From JACRCT01 sp049841135 (GTDB lineage: Bacteria; Myxococcota; Myxococcia; Myxococcales; UBA5297): 64,000 nt of DNA. Positions 1-10,020 of the stretch are shown piece by piece. The stretch lies in NCBI GenBank assembly GCA_049841135.1, contig JASGHK010000008.1:682001-746000 (forward strand), in the 5' to 3' direction. Positions within the stretch are counted from its first letter, which is position 1. Every line of letters begins with the position of its first letter. Under the pieces are notes generated by a model that saw nothing but the letters and a program-made list of their open reading frames with translations, was not told the DNA's origin and searched no databases. The position numbers and the translations under genes were made by a program.

Positions 1-1623
1 GACGACGGCTGCGGCCACTCGCTCTCGTGCGGCACCTGCTCCGCCCCGCTCATCTGCGGCGCCGGGACCAACCCCTACGGCTGCGCGCCCTGCCGCGCGG
101 AGACGACCGCGGCCTTCTGCGCCCGGTACGAGCGCAACTGCGGCCCGTTCACCGGCGAGAACCTCTGCGGCGCCTCGCGCAGCGTCAACTGCGGCGGCTG
201 CTCCAACGGCATGACCTGCGGCGGCGGCGGAATCGAAGGCCGCTGCGGCACGCCGGCCTGCCAACCCGAGTCCGACCTGGAGCTGTGCGCGACCTTCAAG
301 CGCACCTGCGGACCGCTGACCACCGCCGACAAGTGCCAGCAGCAGCGGACCGTCGACTGCGGCGTATGCCCGGACGCGGCCGTCCTGCCACCCGGTCCCG
401 ACGCAGCGCAGCCCGCCGGCCTCGATGCCTCGCTCATCCCTCCCGACGCCGCGTTCGTCGATCCGCCGGATGCCGCCTTCGTCGAGCCGCCCGATGCCGA
501 CGTGGTGGTCGCCGGGCTCGATGCCAGCGCCCCGCTGGAGTACGACGCCGGTTCCCAGGCCTGCGCGGCCCAGAGCACCAAGGCCAAGCAGCTGCCGCTC
601 GACATCTACATGATGCTCGACCAGTCCATCTCCATGAACGGGAAGGTCGGCACGACCACCCAGACCTATTGGCAGGCGGTCACTGCCGCCATCGACGCCT
701 TCCTGAGCCAGCCACAGACCGACGTCTCGGTGGGAATCCAGTACTTCGGCATCCCGCACACCAACCCGACCGGCGCCTGCTACGCCTACTACTGCGCCAC
801 CAACGCCGACTGCTACACGGGCTGCGGCACCTGCAGCAGCGGCTACTGTAACGGCTACACGTACTGGAGCGACACCTGCGTTTCGGCGGACTACGCGACG
901 CCGGACGTGGAGATCGCCCCGCTGCCCGGAGTGGCCACCGCGATCCGCAACTCCATCAAGCGGCACGGCCCGAACTCGCTGACCCCGACCGCGCCCGCGC
1001 TCCAAGGGGCCATCGACCACGCCCGAGCGTGGGCCAACGCCCACCCCGGCCACGTGGTCATCGACATCTTCGCCACCGATGGCATGCCGTCGACGTGCCC
1101 CCCGACCGACGAGACCGGCGTCAATGCCATCGCCGCGAGCGGCGCGGCCGGGACGCCCAAGGTGCTCACCTTCGTCATCGGCGTCGGCAGCTCTCTGACC
1201 AGCCTCAACGGCCTGGCCGCCGCCGGCGGGACCACCAAGGCCTACCTCGTCGACACCGGCGCCAACGTGACGCAGCAGATGCTCGCCGCGCTCAACACCA
1301 TCCGCGGCACGGCGCTCGGCTGCTCGTACACCATCCCGCCGCCGACGACCGGCACCACGCTCGACCTGACCAAGGTCAACGTGCAGTACACGCCCGGCAA
1401 CGGCAGCAGCGCGATCGTCTTCCCCCAGGTGCTCGCCGCCGCCAACTGCCCCGCCGGCGCCGACGGCTGGCACTACGACAGCGGCACCAACCCCACCCAG
1501 ATCGTCCTGTGCGGCACCACCTGCCAGAAGGTCCAGGCCGACTCGAGCGGACAGGTCGACATCCTGGTCGGCTGCGCGACCCAGCACTGCCCGCCTACGG
1601 TGCAGTGCGGCTACGGCTTTTAG
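1..1623 (+). CDS. Cys-rich VWA-domain surface protein, 5' end outside window
   Basis: The reading frame is open from base 1, so the true start lies upstream; 540 residues are visible. Residues 1-125 are packed with cysteine in a recurring pattern (CGTC, CGPF, CGGC), followed by a low-complexity Asp/Ala/Pro linker to about residue 195. A von Willebrand A domain then begins with a metal-site DxSxS motif (D207, S209, S211) and carries the later acidic position in FATDG near residue 360. A second Cys-rich insert (YCATNADCYTGC) interrupts it near residue 260. Such proteins are typically secreted or surface-anchored adhesion or binding proteins in myxobacteria. The ligand is unknown and signal peptide status cannot be judged. 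It ends with TAG and is followed by 258 bases without a gene. Confidence 0.85.
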   Translation, partial: DDGCGHSLSCGTCSAPLICGAGTNPYGCAPCRAETTAAFCARYERNCGPFTGENLCGASRSVNCGGCSNGMTCGGGGIEGRCGTPACQPESDLELCATFKRTCGPLTTADKCQQQRTVDCGVCPDAAVLPPGPDAAQPAGLDASLIPPDAAFVDPPDAAFVEPPDADVVVAGLDASAPLEYDAGSQACAAQSTKAKQLPLDIYMMLDQSISMNGKVGTTTQTYWQAVTAAIDAFLSQPQTDVSVGIQYFGIPHTNPTGACYAYYCATNADCYTGCGTCSSGYCNGYTYWSDTCVSADYATPDVEIAPLPGVATAIRNSIKRHGPNSLTPTAPALQGAIDHARAWANAHPGHVVIDIFATDGMPSTCPPTDETGVNAIAASGAAGTPKVLTFVIGVGSSLTSLNGLAAAGGTTKAYLVDTGANVTQQMLAALNTIRGTALGCSYTIPPPTTGTTLDLTKVNVQYTPGNGSSAIVFPQVLAAANCPAGADGWHYDSGTNPTQIVLCGTTCQKVQADSSGQVDILVGCATQHCPPTVQCGYGF

Positions 1624-1881
1624 CTTCTAGCTCGCCCGATCGGCCGCTCACCCGGCTGGCGACCCTGCTCGACCGGAGGCCCCTGGCCTTCGGACCGGGT
1701 GGGTCTGCCCGTCGAGAGGCGGGCGAATCGCTGGCGCCAGTGTCAAAAACGAGCTAGTTGTCTTGCCGTCTTTGACCGGAGTTCCGGGGGCTCGTCGAGG
1801 ACGTCCGTTGCCGAAGCCCCCTTGCGTTTCATGGCCTTCTCGCCCTCCCCCACCCGGGAGGTCCAGCAGCAAGGAGACCGT

Positions 1882-3389
1882 ATGCGAACCCTGTCTCTGC
1901 TCGCCGCCAGCGCGCTCGTGCTCGCCAGCGTCCCAGCGCGCGCCGAGGTCCCCGAGTTCGAGCCCTACATCGGGCTGACGGGCGGCGCGACGCTGCCCAC
2001 GCGCTCCTGGGACCTGGGCACCAACGTCGTCCGCGGGCAACTCGAGCCCACCAACTCGATGCAGTTCGGCCTCCGCCTCGGCTTCCAGCTCACCTCGCAG
2101 CTCGCCTTCGAGGTCGGGGCGCAGTACCTGGCGCTGCAGGCCCTGGAGAACCGCGGCAACGGCGGCATGGTCTACCACGGCGACGTGCTGTTTCACTTCC
2201 TCAAGGGCGACTTCTCGCCGTTCATCATCGGCGGCGCCGGCGCCTACCACTCGCTGGAGAACCCGCTGGGCGAGGACGTCGACTACCAGATCCACCTGGG
2301 CCTGGGCGTTCGCGCCATGGTCAACGACTGGCTGGCGGTGCGCCTCGAGCTGCGCGACGTCGTCACCGACGGCTTCGGCGACTCGAACGCCATCGCCGGC
2401 AACAACCTCGAGCTGAGCTTCGGCGTGGACCTCTTCCCGATGAAGGCCGCCGAGCCCAAGGACACCGACAAGGACGGCATCATCGACCTCAACGACAAGT
2501 GCATCGAGGTCAAGGGGGTGGAGAGCGCGCAGGGCTGCCCGGACGCCGACGGCGACGGCATCACCGACGCCGACGACGCCTGCCCGAACGAGCCCGGCGC
2601 CCCGGAGCACCGCGGCTGCCCGGACCGGGACGGCGACGCCATCATCGACCGCGAGGACAAGTGCCCCGACGTCCCCGGCGTGGCCGCGCTCGCCGGCTGC
2701 CCCGACCGCGACGGCGACGGCATCACCGACGCCGCCGACGTCTGCCCGGACCAGGCCGGCCCCAAGAACCTGAAGGGCTGCCCGGACCGCGACGGCGACG
2801 GCCTGGCCGACAAGGACGACGCCTGCCCCGACGTGAAGGGCCTCAAGAAGTTCAAGGGCTGCCCCGACACCGACGGCGACGGCCTCACCGACGCCGAGGA
2901 CGCCTGCCCCACCGAGCCGGGCAAGAAGGAGGCCTCCAGGGCTGCCCGGACAAGGACGGCGACGGCGTGGCCGACAAGGACGACAAGTGCCCCGAGGTGC
3001 GCGGCCTCAAGGAGATGGAAGGCTGCCTCCCGAAGGAAGCCGAGAAGTTCACCGGCACCATCAAGGGCATCAACTTCGAGTACAACAAGGCCCGCCTGCT
3101 GCCGGCGTCCTACAAGGTGCTGGACGAGGCGGTGGCCGTCCTCGTCAAGTTCCCCAGCATGCGCATCCGCATCGAGGGACACACCGACAACAAGGGCGAC
3201 GCGGCGTTCAACAAGAAGCTCTCGCAGGAGCGCGCCCAGTCCGTCATGAACTACTTCCTGGGCAAGAGCGTCGACACCGCCCGCCTGCAGGCCGAGGGCT
3301 TTGGCCCCGACCGGCCCATCGCGGAGAACAAGACCGAGGCCGGGCGCGCGCAGAACCGGCGGGTCGAGTTCAACCTGATCGCCCAGTGA
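1882..3389 (+). CDS. OmpA-family outer-membrane protein with thrombospondin type-3 repeats (frameshifted)
   Basis: The start is ATG 1882, preceded by AAGGAG at 1871, and gives a signal peptide ending ARAEV. An eight-strand-like barrel fills residues 20-190. Six to seven DxDxDG calcium-binding repeats (DADGDGITDADDACP type) follow to about residue 355, then a C-terminal OmpA peptidoglycan-binding domain with FEYNKARLLP and GHTDNKGD. The frame breaks near 2931: GAGGCCTCC reads correctly only if one G is restored (GAGGGCCTCC), which gives KEGLQGCPDKDGDG and a 502-residue protein. This is the only one-base loss among the window's frameshifts; a sequencing error is likelier than a real break. Expected role: linking the outer membrane to peptidoglycan, with a rigid Ca2+-binding stalk between. 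Confidence 0.85.
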
Positions 3390-3420
3390 CGTAGGGCGGA
3401 AGGCGAAATCAGTCTCGAGG

Positions 3421-3456
3421 CGGCCGCGGCGCGCATCGCGTCGCGGCCGTCCTCTT
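3421..3456 (+). terminator. Hairpin after the OmpA-family gene
   Basis: A 13-bp stem with one G-U pair (CGGCCGCGGCGCG against CGCGTCGCGGCCG) has a very short loop and is followed by TCCTCTTT. It lies between the OmpA stop and the next gene's start, as expected for a rho-independent terminator. Confidence 0.6.
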
Positions 3457-3468
3457 TCGGAGGTGAGC

Positions 3469-4230
3469 ATGGCGGCGCACGTCTCGGAGCAGCTCGGGCC
3501 CGAAGTCTTCGCGGCGGTGGAGCGGATCTGGAAGGAGACGGGAGTCGGCAACCCGCTGCGCGGCGACACGCTCTCGTCGGTGGAGGAGACGCTGCGCCAC
3601 GGCGGCCGGCTGCTCACGGTGCGCGGCGGCGAAGGCGCCGAGGCGAACGACGTGCTCGCGGTCTGCTGGCTCACCGACGACGGCCGCCGGCTCTACCTGC
3701 ACCACATGGCGGTCGCGCCCTCGGAGCAGGGCCGGGGCCTCTCGAAGCTCTTGATGGATCGCGCCGTCGCGATCGCCCGGGAGCGGGGCCGGCAGGTCAA
3801 GCTGGAGGTCCACCGCGACAACGCCCGTGCTCGCCGGCTCTACGAGCGCTACGGCTTCGCGCCGCTCGAGGGCTACGACACCTTCATCCTGCGCGACCCG
3901 AAGGCCCGCCCGGCTGCGCCCCGCATCCGCTGCTTTGCCTGCGGGCGCTTCGCCGACGACGTCGGGCCGGAGGAAGGCCCCACCGCGGAGCAGGCCGGCC
4001 AGACCGGGCGGTGGGCCGTGGGCGTGCTCGACGTGCGCCGCCACTCCGCGGGACGCTGCTTTGCCGCGGTGGCCTGCTGGCCCTGTTTCTGGAAGGCCGA
4101 TCCGGAGCTGTGGATCTCGCCTGCGACGTGGGCCTCGCTCTCGCCGGCCGTCCCGTTCGAGAAGCTGCCGCCGCTCGACCACGACCACGCCGCCTGCTGG
4201 GACCCGGCGACCTACCCCTGGCCCTCGTAG
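3469..4230 (+). CDS. GNAT N-acetyltransferase with a Cys-containing C-terminal domain
   Basis: ATG 3469 is chosen over GTG 3463 because GGAGG at 3459-3463 is spaced correctly for it. Residues 1-145 form a GNAT fold: the acetyl-CoA loop reads EQGRGLSKLL, followed by ARRLYERYGFAP. The last 110 residues are unrelated, start with CFACGRFADD and are rich in Trp and Pro (CWPCFWKADPELW); I do not recognise this domain. The substrate cannot be inferred. The 3' end overlaps the convergent glycosidase gene by 19 bases. Confidence 0.75.
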   Translation: MAAHVSEQLGPEVFAAVERIWKETGVGNPLRGDTLSSVEETLRHGGRLLTVRGGEGAEANDVLAVCWLTDDGRRLYLHHMAVAPSEQGRGLSKLLMDRAVAIARERGRQVKLEVHRDNARARRLYERYGFAPLEGYDTFILRDPKARPAAPRIRCFACGRFADDVGPEEGPTAEQAGQTGRWAVGVLDVRRHSAGRCFAAVACWPCFWKADPELWISPATWASLSPAVPFEKLPPLDHDHAACWDPATYPWPS

Positions 4231-5582
4231 TCCGAGTCCGGGCCCTCGTCGGCACTACCCTCCGGCTCTTCCGGCTTCTCTTCGAGCGTCGGCGGCGCGG
4301 CCGGCGCGCTCAACCGAGCTTCGCTCTGCGACAGCTTCGCGCGGTCGAGGCGCCCTTGCCGCTCGGCCTCGAGCAACCCCGCCATCACCTCCCAGTACTG
4401 GTCGGCGTCGTAGGAGACCAGGAGCAGGTCCACCCCGGCGGAGAGCGCCTGGGCGCCGGCGCCGCGCAGTCCTCCGGGCCCGCCGGTGATCGGCCCCATG
4501 CACAGGTCGTCGGTGATGACGAGCCCGGCGTGGCCCAGCCGCGAGCGGAGCACTCCGTCGACGACCAGCGGCGAGAGGGTCGCCACCCGCTCCGGGTCGA
4601 CCGCGGTGACCACCACGTGGCCCACCATCACCAGGCTCTGCGTCCCCGCCAGCGCCTCGCGATATGGCACCCAGTCCGTCAGCTCCAGCTCCGCCAGCGG
4701 CGCTGAGAGCTCGGTGCGGAAGAAGTGCGTGTCCGCGCGGGCCCGCCCCAGTCCCGGGAAGTGCTTGAAGGTCGCGCGCACGCCCTGCGCCTCCAGCCCT
4801 CGCGCATAGGCCGCCGCCAGCCGCGCCGCCTCCGACGGATCGGTGCTCACCGCGCGGGTCGCGATGCGGCTGTAGGGGTCGACCAGCGGCGAGGTGCCGC
4901 CGTCGGGGACGTCCACCACCGGGCCCAGGTTCACGTTCACGCCCATCGCCGCCAGCCCCTCGCCCTGGGTCGTGCCGAAGGCGCCGGCCAGCTCCACCCG
5001 CGCGGCCTCGTCCTTCGCCGCCGAGACCGCCTGGGCGATGGACGGCAGGTAGGGCAGCGGCGGCGACAGCCGCGAGACCTTCCCGCCTTCCTGGTCGGCC
5101 ATCACCAGCAGCGGCGGCCGCCCGGCGTCCGCCTGGATGGCCTGCAGGAGGGCGATGTTCCGGGCGATCGACTCGATGCTCTGGCCGCGGACGTTGCGCG
5201 GGGCCAGGAAGAGGCCGCCCACCGCGCCGCGCTCGACCAGCGGCACCAGGTCCTCGAACCGCTCGAAGCCGACGACCAGGTGGCGGCCCAGCCGCTCGAC
5301 CGCCGCGGGCTCGGCCGAGAGGACCTCCGCCCGGGTGCGCTCGACCTGGTCGTGGCTCGCCCACCCGGTCCCCAGCGCCGCGAAGCAGAAGGCGGCCGAG
5401 AACGCGCGGTGCCGGCAGGGGCGAAGAAGCGCCAGCGCCATCAGGAGGATCGCCGCGGCCATCGCCACCGGAAAGAGCGGCCGCAGCCGATGGAAGAACG
5501 GGACCGTGTGGTAGAGCGCGAAGACCAGCAGGCCAGACGCCACCGCCAGCTCCAGGACCTTGGCTGCCCATGAACGTGTCAT
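4212..5582 (-). CDS. Membrane-anchored glycoside hydrolase family 3 (beta-N-acetylhexosaminidase-like)
   Basis: The chosen start (ATG, 5' base 5582) gives 456 residues; upstream in-frame starts to 5705 would run into the divergent gene. Three hydrophobic segments fill the first 85 residues (LAVASGLLVFAL, VAMAAAILLMALALL, AAFCFAALG), so the catalytic domain is membrane tethered. Family-3 NagZ hallmarks follow: MADQEGGKV, NLGPVVDV and KHFPGLGRARADTH. The usual DSH of NagZ reads DTH here. Expected activity: removing N-acetylglucosamine from muropeptides or a related exolytic hydrolysis in the periplasm. NagZ itself is cytoplasmic, so the N-terminal membrane segments are a departure. The tail is acidic and disordered (PEEPEGSADEGPDSDYEGQG). 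Confidence 0.75.
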   Translation of the reverse strand: MTRSWAAKVLELAVASGLLVFALYHTVPFFHRLRPLFPVAMAAAILLMALALLRPCRHRAFSAAFCFAALGTGWASHDQVERTRAEVLSAEPAAVERLGRHLVVGFERFEDLVPLVERGAVGGLFLAPRNVRGQSIESIARNIALLQAIQADAGRPPLLVMADQEGGKVSRLSPPLPYLPSIAQAVSAAKDEAARVELAGAFGTTQGEGLAAMGVNVNLGPVVDVPDGGTSPLVDPYSRIATRAVSTDPSEAARLAAAYARGLEAQGVRATFKHFPGLGRARADTHFFRTELSAPLAELELTDWVPYREALAGTQSLVMVGHVVVTAVDPERVATLSPLVVDGVLRSRLGHAGLVITDDLCMGPITGGPGGLRGAGAQALSAGVDLLLVSYDADQYWEVMAGLLEAERQGRLDRAKLSQSEARLSAPAAPPTLEEKPEEPEGSADEGPDSDYEGQG

Positions 5583-5719
5583 GGCCCGCGGGGTTGCAAG
5601 GAAGATTCCAGGCAATTTCCCCAGCAAATCCGTGCGGGTGCGGCCAGACGGACACGCCTCTCGCCTCTTCCGCTCCGCACCCGGGCCGCCACGAAGCGAG
5701 CCCACTACAATCCGGGCCT

Positions 5720-8564
5720 ATGCTCTTTGCCCGCCTGCTGCTCGCCTCGATGCTGCTCACCTGCGCCGGCTGCCGCGACTTCACGGTGCCCTCGCTCTCC
5801 TCGTCGGACCGCCCCATCGAAGACCTCGACGTCAGCCCCAAGCGCGTCGGGCCCGGCGGGACCCTGACCATCGCCTTCTCCGTCGGCTCGGCGGGTGACT
5901 TGACGGTCACCGTCAACGACCGCCCGGCGACGCTCGTCTCCTTCTCGGGGAAGAAGGTCGTCTACACCTACGCCGTGGCCGGCGACGAAGGCGCGGTGCT
6001 GGTCGCGACCGTCAAGCTCTCGCTCGGCTCGGAGACGAAGATTGAAACGGCGAACGCCAACCTCGACACCACGCCGCCGCCCCCGCCCGACCCGACCCTG
6101 CTCGTGCTCACGATGAACCCGCCCGGCTCGAGCGACCTGCTCTCGGGAAAGCCGGGGGCACTTCGGGAGGCGTCGCGCGTCCTGGTCGCGCTCGACCCGC
6201 TTGGCAAGGTCGCGCTCGCCGAGGCCGACGTGGCCGCGGACGGCAGCGTGCCGGCCCTGGACCTGGGCGACAACCCAGCAGCGCGCCTCTACGTCCTCGC
6301 CCAGGACGACGTCGGCAACCGCAGCAAGTCGGTGGCCCTGGTCGACGACGTCGCCGGCCCCTCGCTCCAAGCGATGGACCTCTCCCCGCTGCAGCCGCAC
6401 TCCACGCTGCCCTTCGCCGCCACCCTGCGCTTCGACGAGCCGCTCGCGGCGCCGCCGGAGGTGACCGTGACGCTCGCCGGAGAGGCGCTGCCCGCGGCGG
6501 TGGAGGCCGCCGCCGACGGCAGCTACCGGGTCGTCGCGACCACCCAGGCCACCGGGACCGCGCTGCTCTCCGTCGCGGCGCACGATGCCGCCGGGAACGC
6601 GAGCCAGGACCTGCGCTCCTTCACCGTGGCTGCGCCGCTCTCGCTCGACCCGGGCCAGGTCCTGCTCGCCCGCACCGAGCCCGACGGACCGGACTGGGCA
6701 GTCAGCGGCCTGCCGGGCGCGGTGCCGGCGCGAAGCGACCTCGAGGTCCAGACCGAGAGCCCGGCCGGAGGGAAGGTCATCTGGGGCAACCTGCGCTCCG
6801 CCTCCGACGGATCCTTCGCCCTCGTCGGAGTCGGCTCGGACCTCGCGGCGGCGGACACCGTGCGCGTGGTGGCCTTCGACTCGACGGGGGGCGAGCTCGG
6901 GCGGGTCGACCTCGTGCCGGACCTCGTCCCGCCCCAGCTGCTCGCGGTCACGCTGTCCGCCGAGGTCGTGGGACCGAACCTCCCGCTGGACATCCAGCTC
7001 GAGGCCGACGAGCCCCTGGGAGCGACCACGACCGTGAAGGTCGGCGGCCGGGCCGCCACCTACGTCTCCGGCGCCGGCACTTCGCACGCGACCTTCCGCT
7101 ACGCCGTCAACGGGACCGAGAGCTCGGGCACCACGCCGCTCACGATCGCGCTCGCCGACCGCGCCAACAACTCCGCGGCCAGCCCGGCCCGCTCGGTCTC
7201 GCTCGATTCTCGCGTCGCCCCAGGTCACGGTCACCGCGGACGGCAAGTCGTACTCCGACCCGGACGAGCCTCCCTCGAGCTCGCCGCTGCCTGCCAAGGT
7301 GGTGGTCTCCGCCGCGGACGCCGCGGGCGTCGCGGCCCTGCGCTACAGCCTGGTCAACGTCCGCTCGGGGGAGAGCTGGAACGGCACGCAGTGGGTCGGC
7401 GTCAGCCCGCCCTTCTCGCACGAGGTCTCCGCGGCGACCTCCTTCGAGCTCGTCTTGAAGCCCGCTGCCCAGCCTCCCGTCCTGCGAGCCTCCGAGCGCG
7501 CCCGCCTCGAGGTCACCAGCACCGACGCGCTGGGCAACACCGGCACGGCGGTGACCCACTTCAACTCCTACTCGGAACCCGGCTTCGTCCACCTCTACCC
7601 GAGCTGGGACGCCCCGCGCGCGGAGCTCATCGACGGGCGCGCCCTCGTCATCCGCCGCCTCGGAGAGCACGGGCTGTGCATCGTCGAGTACGAGGACGTC
7701 CCGAACCAGCTCTTCACCCTGTACTCCCCGGACGGCGGGACCACCTGGACGAAGACGCCCATCACCGGCGTCGCGGCGACCGAGGACGAGTACGGCCCCC
7801 ACCCGATGCCCTGGGCGCTGGCCTACGACGCCGCAGGCGAACACGGGGTGCTGGTAGGCGAGGACGGCCTGGTGGTTCGGCTCGACGGCACCTGCAAGAG
7901 CGAGGAGGTCGTCGCCGGGTTCACGGGCTGGATCCAGGGGGTCGCGTGGGACGGCGCCAAGGCCTTCCTCGCGGGCGACAACGGCGTCTTCTCCAGCACC
8001 GATTCCGGCCACACGTGGACCAAGGCCCCGCTGGTCCAGCAGCGCTACAGCGGCGTGGCGGTCGCGGAGCCGGGCCACGTGCTGGTGGTGGGCCAATACG
8101 CGACGCTGGCCGAATCGCGGGATGGCGGCGCGAGCTTCGCTGCGACCCAGCCCTTCGGCGACACCACCACCGAGCTGTCGACCGTGGCGGTGGCGGCGGA
8201 CGGCACGGTGTACGTCGGGGGGCCCAACCTGGCCAAGCGCAAGCCCACGGGCCAGACCACCTGGCTCGAGCTTCCCGCGCTCGACGGCCTCTCCCCGCAG
8301 GACGAGTACGAGCTGGTGCTCGTCTACCCGACCGTCGCGGGGACGTTCGCCGCCTACGGCTACAGCTTGTCTGGAGCGAACTACTTCACCTGGGTGCGCC
8401 TGTCCGCAGACGGCCAGTCGTGGGCGAGAGTGGTCTTCGACTCCTTCAACTACGAGTGGGAGATCCGCGACGACCTGCTGGCCATCGACCGATACTCGCT
8501 GCTCATGGTGGGCGAGGACTTCGGCTCGGCGGGCGTCTGGTACACGAGCTCCGGCGGAGACTGA
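5720..8564 (+). CDS. Large lipoprotein with Ig-like modules and Asp-box propeller (frameshifted)
   Basis: It starts at ATG 5720 with a lipoprotein signal (LLLASMLLTCAGC). Residues 20-500 are tandem beta-sandwich modules with repeated 'AxDxAGNxS' endings, as in bacterial Ig/cadherin-like domains. The C-terminal 350 residues carry Asp-box/BNR motifs (SPDGGTTWTK, STDSGHTWTK, SRDGGASF), suggesting a sialidase-type or YCF48-like propeller. The frame shifts at GATTC 7205-7209; removing one T gives a continuous protein of 947 residues. No catalytic residues can be assigned, so a binding or sensor role at the outer membrane is as likely as an enzymatic one. The next gene starts 3 bases downstream, suggesting co-transcription. 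Confidence 0.75.
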
Positions 8565-8567
8565 GAC

Positions 8568-9797
8568 TTGAAGCTGCTCGTCAACGCGTTCGGCACTGCC
8601 GGCGACGTCAACCCGTTCCTCTCCATCGCCCGCGCGCTGGCGGCGATGGGCCACGAGCCCGTCCTCGCCCTCAACCCGGCGTGCGAGGCCGCGGCCAAGG
8701 CCACCGGCCTGCGCTTCCACCCGGTGGGCCCGCGCTGGGACGTCGACGAGGTCTCGGGGCTCGACCGCTACCTCGACCCCAACCAGGGCGGCATCAACGT
8801 CTGGAGGGAGATCTGCATCCCCAACGTCGCGCCGACCTTCCGCGAGCTGAAGGAGATCCTGGCGCAGGAGAAGCCCGACGGCGTCTTCGCCCACTTCCTC
8901 TGCGTCGGCGCGCATTGGGCCGCCAAGGCGGCGGGGCTGCGCTGCGCCATCGCCATGCTCGCGCCCATCTGGTGGGTCTCCAAGGAGCGGCCCGGGACCT
9001 TCGCGCCGCAGGTGCCGCCCGCGTGGCTCCACCCGCACGTCGTCTGGGTCGCCAAGGCCGCCATCAACTGGAGCATCAGCCGGCCGCTCGCTCCGGTCTG
9101 CCGCGAGCTGGGCCGGCCGTTCCGCAAGGACGAGTACTTCCGCATCTTCCAGGAAGCGGACCTGGACCTGGGGCTGTGGTCCCCGGCGCTCCGCCCGCCC
9201 GCCGCCGACGACCCGCCGAATTCGCGCATCGTCGGCTTCCCGTTCCCGCCCGGGCCGCTGCCCGCGCTCGAGCCGAAGCTGCGCGCCTTCCTCGAGGCCG
9301 GCCCGGCTCCGATCGTCGTCGGCCTGGGGACGAGCGTGCGCAACCTGGGGCCCGCCTTCCTGCCGGCCGTGGCACGCGCCTGCGCACGGCTCGGGCGCCG
9401 CGCATTGCTGATCGGTGCCGAGCTCGAGGGCCTGCCCGAAGGGGCCTTCTCGATCCGCGCCGCGCCCTACTGCGCGGTCTTTCCCCATGCCGAAGCGATC
9501 CTCCACCACGGCGGGGTGGGGACGACGGCCGAGGCCCTGCGCGCGGGCAAGCCGACGCTCATCGCGCCCTTCGCCAGCGACCAGTTCGACAATGCCCTCA
9601 ACTCCGAGCGCGCCGGCGTCTCGCGCACCCTGCCCCGCTCGAAGCTGACCGAAGAGGGCGTCGCCAAGGCGCTCGAAGCGCTCCTCGCCACGCCCGGGAT
9701 CCAGGAGCGCGCAGCGAAGCTGGGTGAGACGCTGCGAGCCGAGGGCAACGGTGCAGAGGCGGCGGCAAGGACCTTGGCGGAGTTCTTCTCCGGCTGA
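8568..9797 (+). CDS. GT1-like glycosyltransferase (UGT/MGT family)
   Basis: A TTG start immediately follows the previous stop, with GGAG upstream. The 409-residue protein opens with the GT-B signature MKLLVNAFGTAGDVNPFL and contains the nucleotide-sugar binding motif HHGGVGTTAEAL with PFASDQFDNA near residues 305-340. This is the donor-site pattern of sterol, macrolide and flavonoid-type glycosyltransferases. A small hydrophobic acceptor is plausible but cannot be named. Translational coupling to the lipoprotein gene upstream is likely from the spacing. Confidence 0.85.
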   Translation: MKLLVNAFGTAGDVNPFLSIARALAAMGHEPVLALNPACEAAAKATGLRFHPVGPRWDVDEVSGLDRYLDPNQGGINVWREICIPNVAPTFRELKEILAQEKPDGVFAHFLCVGAHWAAKAAGLRCAIAMLAPIWWVSKERPGTFAPQVPPAWLHPHVVWVAKAAINWSISRPLAPVCRELGRPFRKDEYFRIFQEADLDLGLWSPALRPPAADDPPNSRIVGFPFPPGPLPALEPKLRAFLEAGPAPIVVGLGTSVRNLGPAFLPAVARACARLGRRALLIGAELEGLPEGAFSIRAAPYCAVFPHAEAILHHGGVGTTAEALRAGKPTLIAPFASDQFDNALNSERAGVSRTLPRSKLTEEGVAKALEALLATPGIQERAAKLGETLRAEGNGAEAAARTLAEFFSG

Positions 9798-9865
9798 CCG
9801 CTGCGGAGAAGACGGACCTCCGGCCACCTCTACACGTCCCAGGCAAGCGGCCCTGGCGGCGCCAG

Positions 9866-9899
9866 CCATGTTGATGGGTGCTGACATATCTTACGCAGG
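9866..9899 (+). repeat. Dispersed 33-bp repeat, copy 1
   Basis: This intergenic stretch beginning CCATGTTGATG and containing GCTGACATA matches 27 of 33 positions of a stretch at 58880-58913, 49 kb away. Both copies sit in non-coding gaps and share GC-rich upstream flanks. No function is known to me. Confidence 0.55.
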
Positions 9900-9956
9900 C
9901 AGGAAGCCGGCAGCGGGCGGCGCCAGAGGCTTGGACGCGGCCGCCTGAAGTCGCAC

Positions 9957-9993
9957 GAAGCCCCGCGCGGACGGGCGTCCGGCGGGGCTCCTT
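9957..9993 (+). terminator. Bidirectional hairpin between convergent genes
   Basis: AGCCCCGC (9959-9966) pairs with GCGGGGCT (9982-9989) around an inner CGGACGGGCGTCCG hairpin, followed by CCTTT. It lies between the glycosyltransferase (+) and the small Cys-rich gene (-). Confidence 0.6.
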
Positions 9994-10020
9994 TGAGCCA
10001 ACGAGCGGGATCTCGCGCGC

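Noticed and set aside
7205..7209. Programmed +1 frameshifting as the explanation of the many broken frames
   Set aside because: The breaks hit unrelated housekeeping genes, lack slippery-site or pause structures in common, and instead share GATC/GAGCTC-derived insertions, which fits data error better.
7205..7209. GANTC (CcrM-type) methylation as the cause of the GATTC motifs
   Set aside because: In each case homology shows GATTC to be the erroneous product of GATC, so the underlying genomic motif would be GATC, not GANTC.
5570..9887. Very long open frames on both strands across 5.6-9.9 kb
   Set aside because: They are high-GC shadow frames with Arg/Pro/Gly-rich translations; real proteins with signal peptides and recognisable motifs occupy other frames.
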